7,853 nt of DNA from a bacterium (lineage in GTDB: Bacteria; Desulfobacterota; S145-22): the NCBI GenBank assembly GCA_027073795.1, contig JALTEW010000240.1, forward strand, positions 1 to 7,853. Direction: 5' to 3'. The stretch's first letter is position 1. Each line of letters begins with the position of its first letter. Shown here piece after piece: positions 1-7,428 of the stretch. Both the position numbers and the translations under genes were made by a program. The notes under the pieces were generated by a model, which did no database searches, was not told the DNA's origin, and saw nothing but the letters and a program-made list of their open reading frames with translations.

Positions 1-344
1 TTGCCATCAGCTTTGCCTCTCTTGGCGGGATTCTTATTGGTATGGAAACCTATATCCTCCCCTACATGGGGTTTGCCATTATCATCCCCGTTTTCTGTGC
101 CGCAATCATGGGCGGCATTGGAAACCCTTATGGGGCCATGCTCGGCGCCCTGATTCTTGGATTTGCGGAAAATTTTGGGCTCTATATCAATTTCGGCAAG
201 GTGATAAACCTGCATGGGTTACTTCCCTTTTCAAAAGACCTTTTCATTCCAACCGGCTACAAACCAGCTATCAGTTTTGTCATCTTGATTGTGGTATTGC
301 TCATCCGGCCGCGAGGTATCCTCGGGAAGAAAAAGGAAGGCTAA
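1..344 (+). CDS. livH: LivH-type permease of branched-chain amino-acid ABC transporter (3' part only)
   Basis: This is the C-terminal 113 residues of an inner-membrane permease; the first codon in frame is at position 3 and the gene begins before the window. The visible part has hydrophobic membrane segments around a typical LivH C-terminal block, IPVFCAAIMGGIGNPYGAML, followed by GALILGFAEN. This Gly-rich stretch is characteristic of the BPD_transp_2 family. The protein ends in a basic cytoplasmic tail (RPRGILGKKKEG). LivH pairs with LivM to form the transmembrane channel for leucine, isoleucine, valine or related substrates. Its TAA stop is only 2 bases before the livM ATG, and a purine-rich ribosome site (AAAAGGAAGG, 331-340) inside its last codons serves livM, so the two are translated together. 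The Met at 42 is internal, because the upstream residues (AISFASLGGILIG) continue the family pattern. Confidence 0.93.
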   Translation, partial: AISFASLGGILIGMETYILPYMGFAIIIPVFCAAIMGGIGNPYGAMLGALILGFAENFGLYINFGKVINLHGLLPFSKDLFIPTGYKPAISFVILIVVLLIRPRGILGKKKEG

Positions 345-346
345 TA

Positions 347-1264
347 ATGGGACTCATTAACTTCTTAATCTATCTGGCAATTATGATGGGAATCTATGGC
401 ATTCTGAGCTTGAGCTTGAATCTTCAATATGGCTTTACCGGGTTGGCAAACTTTGGTCAAGTTGCCTTCTTCTGCCTGGGGGCCTATGTAACAACCATCA
501 TCACCCTTACCTTTGGCATGCCCTTTATTCTCGGTCTCCTGGGTGCCATGATGATAGCGGGCCTCTTCGGGTATGTCATTGCCATTCCAACAGCTGACTT
601 GAAGGAAGATTACTGGGCCATCGTTACCCTGGCTTCCGCGGAAATCGTGCGAATGTTTTTTCTGAACGAGGGCTGGGTTGTAGGTGGCGGTGCCTACCGG
701 GGAGGTGCCTTTGGGGTTGGAGGAATTCCTCAACCCCTGAAATCATATTTTTCACCTCAAACCTACCCCCTTTTCTATCTTTGTCTCGTCATCGTGTGCC
801 TGATTCTTACCTATCTAATCATCAGAAAAATAACTGATTCACCCTTTGGGAGGGTCTTAAGAAGCATTCGAGAGGGAGATGACAGGCTCGCACAGGCCAT
901 GGGGAAAGACGTGAAAAAATTCCGTCTGAAGGCCATGGCGGCAGGCGGTATCTTCGGAGGCCTGGCTGGATGCCTCTGGGCGCATTATTACGGTTTCATC
1001 AGCCCATACCAGTTTATACCTCTGGAAACATTTATTGTGTGGGCCATGGTAGTAGTAGGTGGAAAGGGAAACAACAAAGGGGCTATTTTCGGTGCAGTTA
1101 TTATCATTTTATTCTACCATTCTACGCGATATTTGAAAGATTACATCCCTATCGAGGAGGTTACCCTTGCCAGTTTGAGGATGGTAGCCATCGGTGTGCT
1201 CATCGTCATTGTCATGTTATTTATGAAAGAGGGGGTAATCAGGGAGAAGAAAAAGGAATATTAA
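347..1264 (+). CDS. livM: LivM-type permease of branched-chain amino-acid ABC transporter
   Basis: A 305-residue inner-membrane permease, the second channel subunit of the Liv importer. The N-terminus has the typical LivM pattern SLNLQYGFTGLANFGQVAFF (residues 23-42). The cytoplasmic coupling loop SPFGRVLRSIREGDDRLAQA (165-184), followed by MGKDVKKFRLKA, is the region that contacts the ATPases. The C-terminal half carries GGIFGGLAG (200-208), HYYGFISP (213-220) and MVVVGGKGNNKGAIFGA (234-250), all strongly conserved in LivM. Hydrophobic segments occur along the whole length and the tail is basic. The length is normal for the family. The start is fixed by AAAAGGAAGG ending 6 bases before the ATG. 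It is followed by livG after 19 bases. Substrate specificity cannot be read from the permease; leucine, isoleucine and valine are the default, but Liv-type systems also take amides, urea or aromatic acids. Confidence 0.95.
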   Translation: MGLINFLIYLAIMMGIYGILSLSLNLQYGFTGLANFGQVAFFCLGAYVTTIITLTFGMPFILGLLGAMMIAGLFGYVIAIPTADLKEDYWAIVTLASAEIVRMFFLNEGWVVGGGAYRGGAFGVGGIPQPLKSYFSPQTYPLFYLCLVIVCLILTYLIIRKITDSPFGRVLRSIREGDDRLAQAMGKDVKKFRLKAMAAGGIFGGLAGCLWAHYYGFISPYQFIPLETFIVWAMVVVGGKGNNKGAIFGAVIIILFYHSTRYLKDYIPIEEVTLASLRMVAIGVLIVIVMLFMKEGVIREKKKEY

Positions 1265-1283
1265 ACCTCTTGGTGGTAAATTT

Positions 1284-2060
1284 ATGCTGAAATTAGAAAA
1301 GGTATACAAAAATTTCGGGGGGATTCAGGCCCTTTCCGGTGTAAGTTTTCATGTGGAACCCGGGAGCATAACGGGGCTTATCGGTCCAAACGGCTCTGGA
1401 AAAAGCACCTGTTTCAACGTCATTACTGGTTTTTACAGCAGAGATGGGGGGGACATCTATTTCAAAGGGGAAAAACTGGGGAACCTTGAACCTTTTGAGA
1501 TCGCAAGAAAAGGAATCGGAAGAACTTTCCAGATCAGCCAGGTTCCGGAAAAGATGACGGTCATGGAAAACCTCTTGCTTGCCCCAAAGGCCCAGACGGG
1601 AGAAAAGTTTTTTAATATATTTCTCAAATTCGGAAGGATAGCGCGGGAAACACGTAACTACCTGGACAAAAGCAAGGATATTCTCAAGCTCCTGAAGCTG
1701 TACGAATTGAGAAATGAATACGCGGGAAATCTTTCCGGGGGTCAGAAGAAACTCCTCTCCCTCGGGAGAATTCTTATCTCAGACCCAACCCTTATCCTGC
1801 TAGACGAACCCACAGCAGGCGTCAATCCCACCCTTATCAATGAACTGATTATGGCCATAAAGCGTCTGCGTGATGAGGGGGGGAAAACGATCCTGATTGT
1901 GGAACACAATATGAAGGTCATCAGCCAGATTTGCGACCGGGTCATCGTGTTGGACTACGGAAAAAAGATAGCCGAGGGAACCCCCAGAGAAATACAAAAT
2001 AATGAAGAGGTGCTGGAGGCATATTTGGGTGGTAACGCAAGGCGGGGGTTTGCCCCATGA
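1284..2060 (+). CDS. livG: LivG-type ATPase of branched-chain amino-acid ABC transporter
   Basis: A 258-residue cytoplasmic ABC ATPase that powers the importer together with LivF. All catalytic parts are present: Walker A GPNGSGKST (34-42), Q-loop Gln in GRTFQ (about 83), ABC signature LSGGQ (150-154), Walker B ILLDEP (171-176) and the H-switch His in IVEHNM (about 208). The C-terminal EEVLEAYLGG is typical of LivG/LivF. The stretch between the Q-loop and the signature is long (about 65 residues), as is usual for LivG. The upstream ribosome site is weak (GGTGGT, 1271-1276), so translation may depend partly on coupling to livM. The stop is TGA and overlaps the livF ATG as ATGA. This shows that UGA acts as a stop in this genome, which matters for the in-frame UGA in the porin gene downstream. 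Confidence 0.96.
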   Translation: MLKLEKVYKNFGGIQALSGVSFHVEPGSITGLIGPNGSGKSTCFNVITGFYSRDGGDIYFKGEKLGNLEPFEIARKGIGRTFQISQVPEKMTVMENLLLAPKAQTGEKFFNIFLKFGRIARETRNYLDKSKDILKLLKLYELRNEYAGNLSGGQKKLLSLGRILISDPTLILLDEPTAGVNPTLINELIMAIKRLRDEGGKTILIVEHNMKVISQICDRVIVLDYGKKIAEGTPREIQNNEEVLEAYLGGNARRGFAP

Positions 2061-2767
2061 AAATTCTTGAAGCAACGGATATCTTTGCCGGATACGGGAA
2101 GTCTGAAATCCTGCATGGTGTTTCTATTTATCTCGGGCAAAAAGAAGTGGTTACCATTATAGGCCCCAACGGGGCGGGGAAATCGACTTTGTTGAAGGCT
2201 CTCATGGGATACATCCCCATATCAAGAGGAAAACTCACATGGAAAGGTGAAGACGTGACACACCTCAAGCCTCACGTCAAAGTGCGCAAGGGGTTTGGAT
2301 ATGTGCCGCAATTAGGCAACGTTTTCCCCTCGTTATCTGTGTTGGAAAACCTGGAAATGGGTGGCTTCATTCAATCCAAACAGGTGGTACGGGAAAAAAT
2401 TGAAAAGGCCTTTCAACTGTTTCCCATCCTCAAGGAAAAACGTGGGGAAAAGGCAGGAACCCTCAGCGGCGGGCAGAGACAGATGCTGGGGATGGCGCGT
2501 GCCCTTATGACAGAACCAGAGCTTCTCATGTTAGACGAACCCTCCGCAGGCCTTTCTCCAAAGGTCTCAGAAGAGGTGTTCCGGACCATTGCAGACATTC
2601 ACAACAGATTGGGAAGATCTATTATCATCATCGAGCAGGACGCCTACCAGTCTTTGAACATTTCCGACCGCGGGTATGTGCTGGTGATGGGACAGAATGA
2701 ATTTGATGATAAGGCTGAAAATATTCTGTCTAACCAGAAAATTAAGGAGGCTTACTTGGGAGGATAA
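2057..2767 (+). CDS. livF: LivF-type ATPase of branched-chain amino-acid ABC transporter
   Basis: A 236-residue cytoplasmic ABC ATPase, partner of LivG. Walker A is GPNGAGKST (36-44), the Q-loop is GYVPQ (81-85), the signature is LSGGQRQML (136-144) and Walker B is LLMLDEP (156-162). The H-switch position reads IIEQDA (191-196): Gln replaces His, as is usual in LivF, and the following residue is Asp where I recall Asn being common (VEQNA). The downstream DRGYVLVMG and the C-terminal KEAYLGG are also family features. The start overlaps the livG stop by 4 bases (ATGA), so the two ATPases are probably made in equal amounts. The next gene, livK, follows after a 149-base gap with possible regulatory structure. 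Confidence 0.96.
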   Translation: MKILEATDIFAGYGKSEILHGVSIYLGQKEVVTIIGPNGAGKSTLLKALMGYIPISRGKLTWKGEDVTHLKPHVKVRKGFGYVPQLGNVFPSLSVLENLEMGGFIQSKQVVREKIEKAFQLFPILKEKRGEKAGTLSGGQRQMLGMARALMTEPELLMLDEPSAGLSPKVSEEVFRTIADIHNRLGRSIIIIEQDAYQSLNISDRGYVLVMGQNEFDDKAENILSNQKIKEAYLGG

Positions 2768-2773
2768 AAAAAG

Positions 2774-2784
2774 AAAGGAGGTGA
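2774..2784 (+). promoter_or_regulatory. Orphan strong Shine-Dalgarno sequence after livF
   Basis: AAAGGAGGTGA is a full 11-base match to the complement of the usual 3' end of bacterial 16S rRNA (UCACCUCCUUU). It lies 6 bases after the livF stop. No normal gene starts behind it: the GTG inside it meets TAA after two more codons, and the ATT at 2785 is too close and opens only 11 codons. It may be a ribosome standby or mRNA-protecting site, or a remnant of a lost small gene. Confidence 0.45.
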
Positions 2785-2843
2785 ATTTTTAAAAAACAGG
2801 GTAACTTCCCAAGAAATTGAAACATCCACAGAGATAAAATTTC

Positions 2844-2894
2844 TTAGGGAGGTTTCCGAAACACCTAATATCCCAAAGAATTCTACCTTTGGGA
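2844..2894 (+). promoter_or_regulatory. Two hairpins in the livF-livK gap
   Basis: The second hairpin is perfect: TCCCAAAG (2871-2878) pairs with CTTTGGGA (2887-2894) across an 8-base loop, ending 11 bases before the livK ribosome site (GGGAGG, 2906-2911). Just upstream, TTAGG (2844-2848) pairs with CCTAA (2864-2868), enclosing GTTT/AAAC, to give a weaker bulged hairpin. Neither is followed by a T-run, so they are not ordinary intrinsic terminators. Their place before the binding-protein gene suggests RNA processing or 5'-end stabilisation, which would let livK be made in excess over the membrane parts. That role is inference. Confidence 0.4.
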
Positions 2895-2916
2895 CAACAG
2901 GAAAAGGGAGGAAAGA

Positions 2917-4047
2917 ATGAAAAGAGGTGTTTTGTTGTTTCTGGTGGCCGTTTTATCGGCCGCTTTACTGGTGGTCAGCATGCCTGCTTCTTCTAATGCA
3001 GCAGACCCTGTGATTGTTGGTTCTATAGATCCCTTGACAGGGAGCAATGCCATCCAGGGACTTGATATGAAAAGGGGCGAACAACTGGCGTTAGAGCAAA
3101 TCAATACGGCAGGTGGAGTCTGTGGCCGTCCCCTGAAAATACTCTGGGAAGATACGGAATCAAGTGCCAAGGGGGGGATGGCAGCTGTACACAAGTTAGT
3201 AGAAATAAACAAGGTTCCCTTGATCCTCGGGGCATACTCGAGTGGGATTAGCCTGCCCACTGGTCAATGGACCAATTCAAAAAAGATTATCCAGATATCC
3301 GAGGCCTCTACTTCCCCAAAGTTGCGGGAAATTGGGCCATATTTCTTTAACGTCATGGGTCTTGATGAGGTGATGGGAACCAAGTTGGCCGAATTTGCCC
3401 TTGAAAGCGGCGCCCAAACCTTTGCATCCATCACAGTCAACAACCCCTTTGGAATTGGGATTGAAATCTGGACAAAAAAGACCATCGAAAGGGCAGGGAA
3501 AAAATGGCTGGCAGCCGTCAGATACGATGAAAAGAAATCTGATTATCGAGCGGAGCTGGAAAGGGTTTTTGCCAAGAAACCAGACGCTGTTTTCTTTACT
3601 GCCTACGGAACTGAGAGCAAATTAATACTCAAACAAGCCTATGAAATGGGCTTAAAACCACCCAAGGGGTGGTATGCAGACTACATGACCATGTGGAGTA
3701 ACGAGGTCATCCCGAAAACTGCAGAGGGGATAAAGGGACTTGTCATGGGTTCAAATACAGGAACCCGTTTTGAGGAATACCGGGCAGCTTACCAAAAAAG
3801 ATTTGGCAAAAAGGCGAAACAGACAGCCTTTGGGGCATATGCCTATGATGCTACCTGGATTGCGGCGCTTGCTCTCAATATGGCGGGAAGCACCAACACA
3901 GACAAAATTGCCAAAGCGCTTTATACGGTAAGCAAGGTTTACAAGGGCGTCACCGGAGACAAGAGCTTTGACAAAGACGGCATGCAGGTAACAGATTATT
4001 ACAGGCGGATGATCTACAAAAACGGAAAGCTGCAACCCTATAAATAG
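2917..4047 (+). CDS. livK: Periplasmic substrate-binding protein of Liv-type ABC transporter
   Basis: A 376-residue exported protein of the type I periplasmic binding fold (Peripla_BP_6, LivJ/LivK kind). Residues 1-29 form a signal peptide: MKR, a long hydrophobic core, then SSNAA before the mature start near Ala29/Asp30. The mature protein opens with VIVGSIDPLTGSNAIQGLDM, where the LTG-x-x-A-x-x-G pattern is typical of the family, and continues with GVCGRPLKILWEDTES. ILGAYSSGISLPTG (103-116) is the usual ligand-contacting turn, and FGAYAYDATW (305-314) is the conserved C-lobe segment. The start is fixed by GGGAGG 5 bases before the ATG. The single Cys in the mature part is Cys69, so there is no disulfide. 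It delivers the ligand to LivHM; the ligand could be branched-chain amino acids or another amino acid, amide or urea, and the sequence alone does not decide this. The 149-base gap before it suggests separately tuned expression. Confidence 0.92.
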   Translation: MKRGVLLFLVAVLSAALLVVSMPASSNAADPVIVGSIDPLTGSNAIQGLDMKRGEQLALEQINTAGGVCGRPLKILWEDTESSAKGGMAAVHKLVEINKVPLILGAYSSGISLPTGQWTNSKKIIQISEASTSPKLREIGPYFFNVMGLDEVMGTKLAEFALESGAQTFASITVNNPFGIGIEIWTKKTIERAGKKWLAAVRYDEKKSDYRAELERVFAKKPDAVFFTAYGTESKLILKQAYEMGLKPPKGWYADYMTMWSNEVIPKTAEGIKGLVMGSNTGTRFEEYRAAYQKRFGKKAKQTAFGAYAYDATWIAALALNMAGSTNTDKIAKALYTVSKVYKGVTGDKSFDKDGMQVTDYYRRMIYKNGKLQPYK

Positions 4048-4120
4048 GTTATTTTAAGCTTATACGGCTAAAAGGGCAGTATCTTCTGAACCACATAACC
4101 CATTAAAACCATAAGACGCA

Positions 4121-4156
4121 AGAAGAAGCCCGCAGAGAACTCTGCGGGCTTCTTCT
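4121..4156. terminator. Probable bidirectional terminator between livK and the convergent porin gene
   Basis: AGAAGAAGCCCGCAGA (4121-4136) and its exact reverse complement (4141-4156) form a 16-bp stem with a GAAC loop. The GC-rich core sits next to the loop, and the outer stem reads TTCTTCT on the way out in both directions. It lies 73 bases after the livK stop and 17 bases beyond the porin stop, so it can end both converging transcripts. The downstream T-runs are moderate only. Confidence 0.85.
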
Positions 4157-4173
4157 CAAGTTAGGGTTCCATG

Positions 4174-6360
4174 TTAGAAGGTATAGTTTAACCCCACGTT
4201 GAAGATCCAGAGAGTTCCGTCTGCATCGTAGAGGTACGGCTCGTCGTCCGTGTACTTCCGGTAGGTGACCACCCCAGCCAGTTCCAGGGCCTTGTAAAGC
4301 TGGATATTGCAGCCCAGGGAACAATCGAACCGGCTTTGATCCAGATCGGAGTAGTCAGGATACCCTGAAAAATCCAAATCAAAGCCAGCGGCAAACGAGG
4401 GAGAAGGATCATTAAATGTGGTGTATCCCGGCGAAAGGTTGGACAAGTGAATGGAATCAAAATCTGCCTTCGACTTTGTGTAGGAAGTATCGAGATTCAA
4501 ACTGACCCGCTTGGTGGGGGTGAACAGCGCAGAGGCATACAGGACATGGTTCCTGATTTCATAGTCATTGTCGCTGTACATAGAGCCAACCTGGCTCGTG
4601 AAGGAATGCCCCGCTCACCCGCCGAACATGCTCACACAAATATCGCTGGAATACTTCTCATATTGATAGTTGTACCCCAGCGAAAAGCTGAGCTTTTTCA
4701 TGGGTATGAACCAGAGGTTAACCCCAGCCATATACCGGTCAGAATCCCAGTCGCTGTGGTCGTTGTCCTGTTTCTGATACTGGAACAACCCGTTAACCGA
4801 CATGTTCGATTTTGGCATGTAAGTCGCGGAAAGTTTGATTTCATGCGAACTTTCCGGTGAAGCCGATCCATCATGCATCCGATGCGCACTATTGAAAACC
4901 TCATAATACGGCGTCGCAGGATGAAGGTTTCTTGCCTCTTCGCACGTCGCGCCAACATTTGTAAAGGGGTTGTCGATATTCTTGTAGGTATAGGCCACCC
5001 GATATTTCCACTTCATGTTGGGACGCCCATTAACCGCCAGTTTCAGTGTATTGGTCGTTGTTTCCGTATTTCCGCCTCTGGTCACCGCAAAGTTGTCCCG
5101 ATCGATGTGGTCATACTCGTATCCCGCCCGGATGGTGGTGCACCTATTCAGCCGGTAGGACGCATCCAAATCCCCCGTGAACTCACCGCGGTCGATGGCC
5201 GATTGCCTTACGAAGCTGAAGTTGTCCGTTGGCTTATAGGCCGGATCAAACGACACAAAATGGCTTTCAAGTACCACATTGGCATCATCACTATCAATAT
5301 TGATATACCGACCCCGTGCCGACACGGTCAGCCTGCGTTTCATGAAGTCCTTGGTCAACCTGAGGTTGTACGCCTGCTGGTCCACGTCGAGGCCGTTGTA
5401 ATCATCCTTCATCGTGGAATTGACATACGATCCATACGCCGTGGTTTCTGCAGGCAAGTCCGCGTGCAGTTTGATAACGTGGGTCTTCTTCTCCGAATCA
5501 GGAATCAGGTTCCGGATACCGTCAACCCCATGCATGTTCAACCTGCCACCAAATATGGCGGTTTTTCCGGCCGATGGGGTTTTCACGTCATCATAGTAGA
5601 TCATGGATGTACCGGCATCGTTGTTAAAGTCACGATCGGTGTAGGTATAATCGACCGTCACAACGCCGACCCGAAGGGTTGCCCCTACAGACAGGTCGTT
5701 TGTCTTCTGGTCGATCCTGTTTCCATACCCCACGATATGACAGGGGGTGCACTTGCCGGTCATCAGGGTTCCCTGTTTCCACCCATGACGGATCTCGTTT
5801 CGCCACCCTGCATGGAAGGTCAGGGCAGGAAAGGACGGCACCGTCACCTTCACCGACATCTTGGTTAATTGACGATAGATCTGGTAGTTCTTGCCCGGCT
5901 GCTGGTCCGTGTATTTCCACTTCTGTGCCCCTTCCAGCTCCCCGCTTTTTGTCCAAAAGGGATTGACGACCATCTTCCCGTGCAACTCATCTTTGAAGAG
6001 GGGGTCATGGCGGGTCCGGTGGATAAACTTGCTGTAATCTACCTTGAATCGCACCGACCGGTTGATATCCAAGTCGAGATTGCCAGCGTTATCGTCACTG
6101 GTTGTGTATCTTCCGTTTAAATCGATAAAGTTTTTGCCGAACGACCCGGTGTAGCCAAACAATCCCGTGGGGCTGCCACCGTCATCATTGTACTCCGCAA
6201 CATTTGTCTTTGAATCATCCGTGCTGGTGCTGTAAAACCCAGCGCCCACTTTTAGCCGGTAGGCCTTCTCCGCCTTTTCGTCGCCGGCGAAGGCAGACCC
6301 CAGGGAAAGGGCACAGATAAATACAGCGGCAACCAGCAGGATCAGGGTTGAACGTCTCAT
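4174..6360 (-). CDS. mtrB: MtrB/PioB-family outer-membrane beta-barrel, with in-frame UGA (probable selenocysteine)
   Basis: This is a decaheme-associated outer-membrane porin that would sheathe the neighbouring decaheme cytochrome and let electrons cross the outer membrane. It has 728 codons if the TGA at 4615-4617 is read as residue 582. Residues 1-25 are a signal peptide (MRRSTLILLVAAV...SAFA). The rest alternates amphipathic beta-strands, short turns (MPKSNM, IPMKKL, TPTKRV) and long polar loops, and ends in VGLNYTF, the terminal Phe signal for barrel insertion. The chosen ATG has AAGGAGGAG just upstream; an in-frame GTG at 6414, also with GGAGG, would add 18 residues. Two oddities stand out: a CTPCH haem motif at 204-208, and the in-frame TGA preceded by Cys575. 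The frame is intact on both sides of the TGA, which argues against decay. The alternatives are a nonsense mutation or a sequencing error. Family assignment is firm in outline and rests on barrel character plus the decaheme neighbour. Confidence 0.85.
4583..4617 (-). promoter_or_regulatory. Candidate bacterial SECIS element downstream of the in-frame UGA
   Basis: On the minus strand, TGA (4617-4615) is followed by 17 bases, then GAGCCA (4597-4592), GGT (4591-4589) and TGGCTC (4588-4583). This is a perfect 6-bp stem closed by a GGU loop, 23 bases after the UGA. Known bacterial SECIS elements are short hairpins just downstream of UGA, with a G (typically GU) in the apical loop; in E. coli fdhF the GU-bearing loop lies about 18 bases downstream. 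Pairing below the six base pairs is weak. The fit is good in position and loop, but a short hairpin like this could occur by chance. Confidence 0.55.
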
Positions 6361-6435
6361 GATTCTCCTCCTTCTCACTGGCGATTGACTTACATTTTTA
6401 TGCGTGTTTGACACGATTTTCCTCCGCTTTTGTAT

Positions 6436-7428
6436 TTACCTTGTTAATGCCTTCCCCTGTCCCGGCGTGGACAACGATGGTAGGTCAGACCCGTGGATCT
6501 GGCTGTGGCACTGGGTGCATCGGGTCCCCATAACCATTTTGACACTATGCCGTTCCGGGGAAATTCCGGCGCCTGTTCCCGGCTGTTTTGTGGTGAATAC
6601 TGAATGGAAGTGGACATGGTGACACTGCAGGCAGAGAAATGGCTCGTTCTGCTTGAGCAGGTTGTCCGCCACTGTCCCGTGCGGGTCGTGACAGATCGTG
6701 CAGTCTTCCTCTACCGGCGGATGCTCGTAGGTGAACGGCCCCTGTTTGTCCGCATGACACCTCAGGCACAAATCGTTAATCCGCTCTTCCGTCTTCAGGT
6801 TGTGCAGGCTGCTGCCGTGATTTTCGTGACAATCGGAGCACTTCATCTTCCCTTCCCGCACCGGATGGTGGGAAGGATAGTTCATCTTCGCACGAATATC
6901 TGCATGACACTGGTAACAGAGTTCCGGCTCCGCCATCTTCAGGGTCCCCTTGGCGGGATTCTGGTGAATCTTGTGACAATCAACACAGGTAACATCATTG
7001 AGGGCATGCTCGTTGCCGCGCCAGTCCATTCCCGCATCCTTGGAATGGCATCGCAAACAAACCGCCGAGGCCTCACCCGGCGTAATACCACCTTCCTGTC
7101 CCACATTGCTAAAACGGATGATCTTTGAGACATCCCCGTCATTTTCAATGTGGACGCTTCCAGGACCATGGCAGGACTCACATCCCTTCTGCCCCTTGAC
7201 CTCGAAATCGGCCAGCCTGCCATGAATGGTCCCCTTGAACTGCTTCACAAGGTCTTCATGACAGTCAGCACAGGCATCGGTACCCTCATAGGTTGCTCCC
7301 TTGATTGCCACAGGCATCTTAATCATCGCCTTGCCCTTCCCCTTCATCGAAGCGCAAGTCCCCATGACCATCGCCACCGATATCATCAGGACGAGCATCA
7401 TCAGGGTTTGAACGGTACTTCGTTTCAT
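6436..7428 (-). CDS. mtrA: Periplasmic decaheme c-type cytochrome, MtrA/DmsE family
   Basis: A 330-residue exported cytochrome with exactly ten CXXCH haem c motifs, starting at Cys53, 83, 124, 148, 171, 197, 221, 243, 266 and 304. Number, spacing and length match the MtrA/DmsE/PioA decaheme family (Shewanella MtrA is about 333 residues). It would take electrons from inner-membrane or periplasmic donors and, inserted in the porin encoded just downstream, pass them across the outer membrane, or work in reverse. The N-terminus MKRSTVQTLMMLVLMISVAMV is a signal peptide. Cleavage is probably near TCA/S (26/27); Cys25 in MGTC is a poor lipobox because Thr precedes it. The start is fixed by AAGGAGG 7 bases before the ATG. 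The gap to the porin gene is 75 bases, so the two form one operon. Many extra His residues (for example HPVREGK, HHVHFH) are available as second axial haem ligands. Confidence 0.93.
   Translation of the reverse strand: MKRSTVQTLMMLVLMISVAMVMGTCASMKGKGKAMIKMPVAIKGATYEGTDACADCHEDLVKQFKGTIHGRLADFEVKGQKGCESCHGPGSVHIENDGDVSKIIRFSNVGQEGGITPGEASAVCLRCHSKDAGMDWRGNEHALNDVTCVDCHKIHQNPAKGTLKMAEPELCYQCHADIRAKMNYPSHHPVREGKMKCSDCHENHGSSLHNLKTEERINDLCLRCHADKQGPFTYEHPPVEEDCTICHDPHGTVADNLLKQNEPFLCLQCHHVHFHSVFTTKQPGTGAGISPERHSVKMVMGTRCTQCHSQIHGSDLPSLSTPGQGKALTR

Noticed and set aside
4174..4581. Separate 135-residue protein starting at the Met at 4581
   Set aside because: It is in the same frame as the porin upstream, lacks its own signal peptide and ribosome site, and is the natural C-terminal part of the barrel ending in Phe. 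It is best read as one gene across the UGA.
4615..4617. UGA as an ordinary codon through genome-wide reassignment
   Set aside because: livG ends at a TGA that overlaps the livF start in the typical ATGA arrangement; reading through it would run out of frame into livF. UGA is therefore a stop elsewhere.
4873..5868. 331-residue open frame on the plus strand
   Set aside because: It lies wholly antisense to the porin gene, has unlikely composition (rich in Arg, His, Ile and Val), and shows no family features. The porin on the other strand explains the region.
6604..7128. 174-residue open frame on the plus strand
   Set aside because: It is antisense to the ten-haem cytochrome, whose motifs are unmistakable.
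6436..7428. MtrA-type cytochrome as a lipoprotein
   Set aside because: Cys25 follows Met-Gly-Thr, which is not an acceptable lipobox; ordinary signal-peptidase cleavage near residue 26 is more likely.
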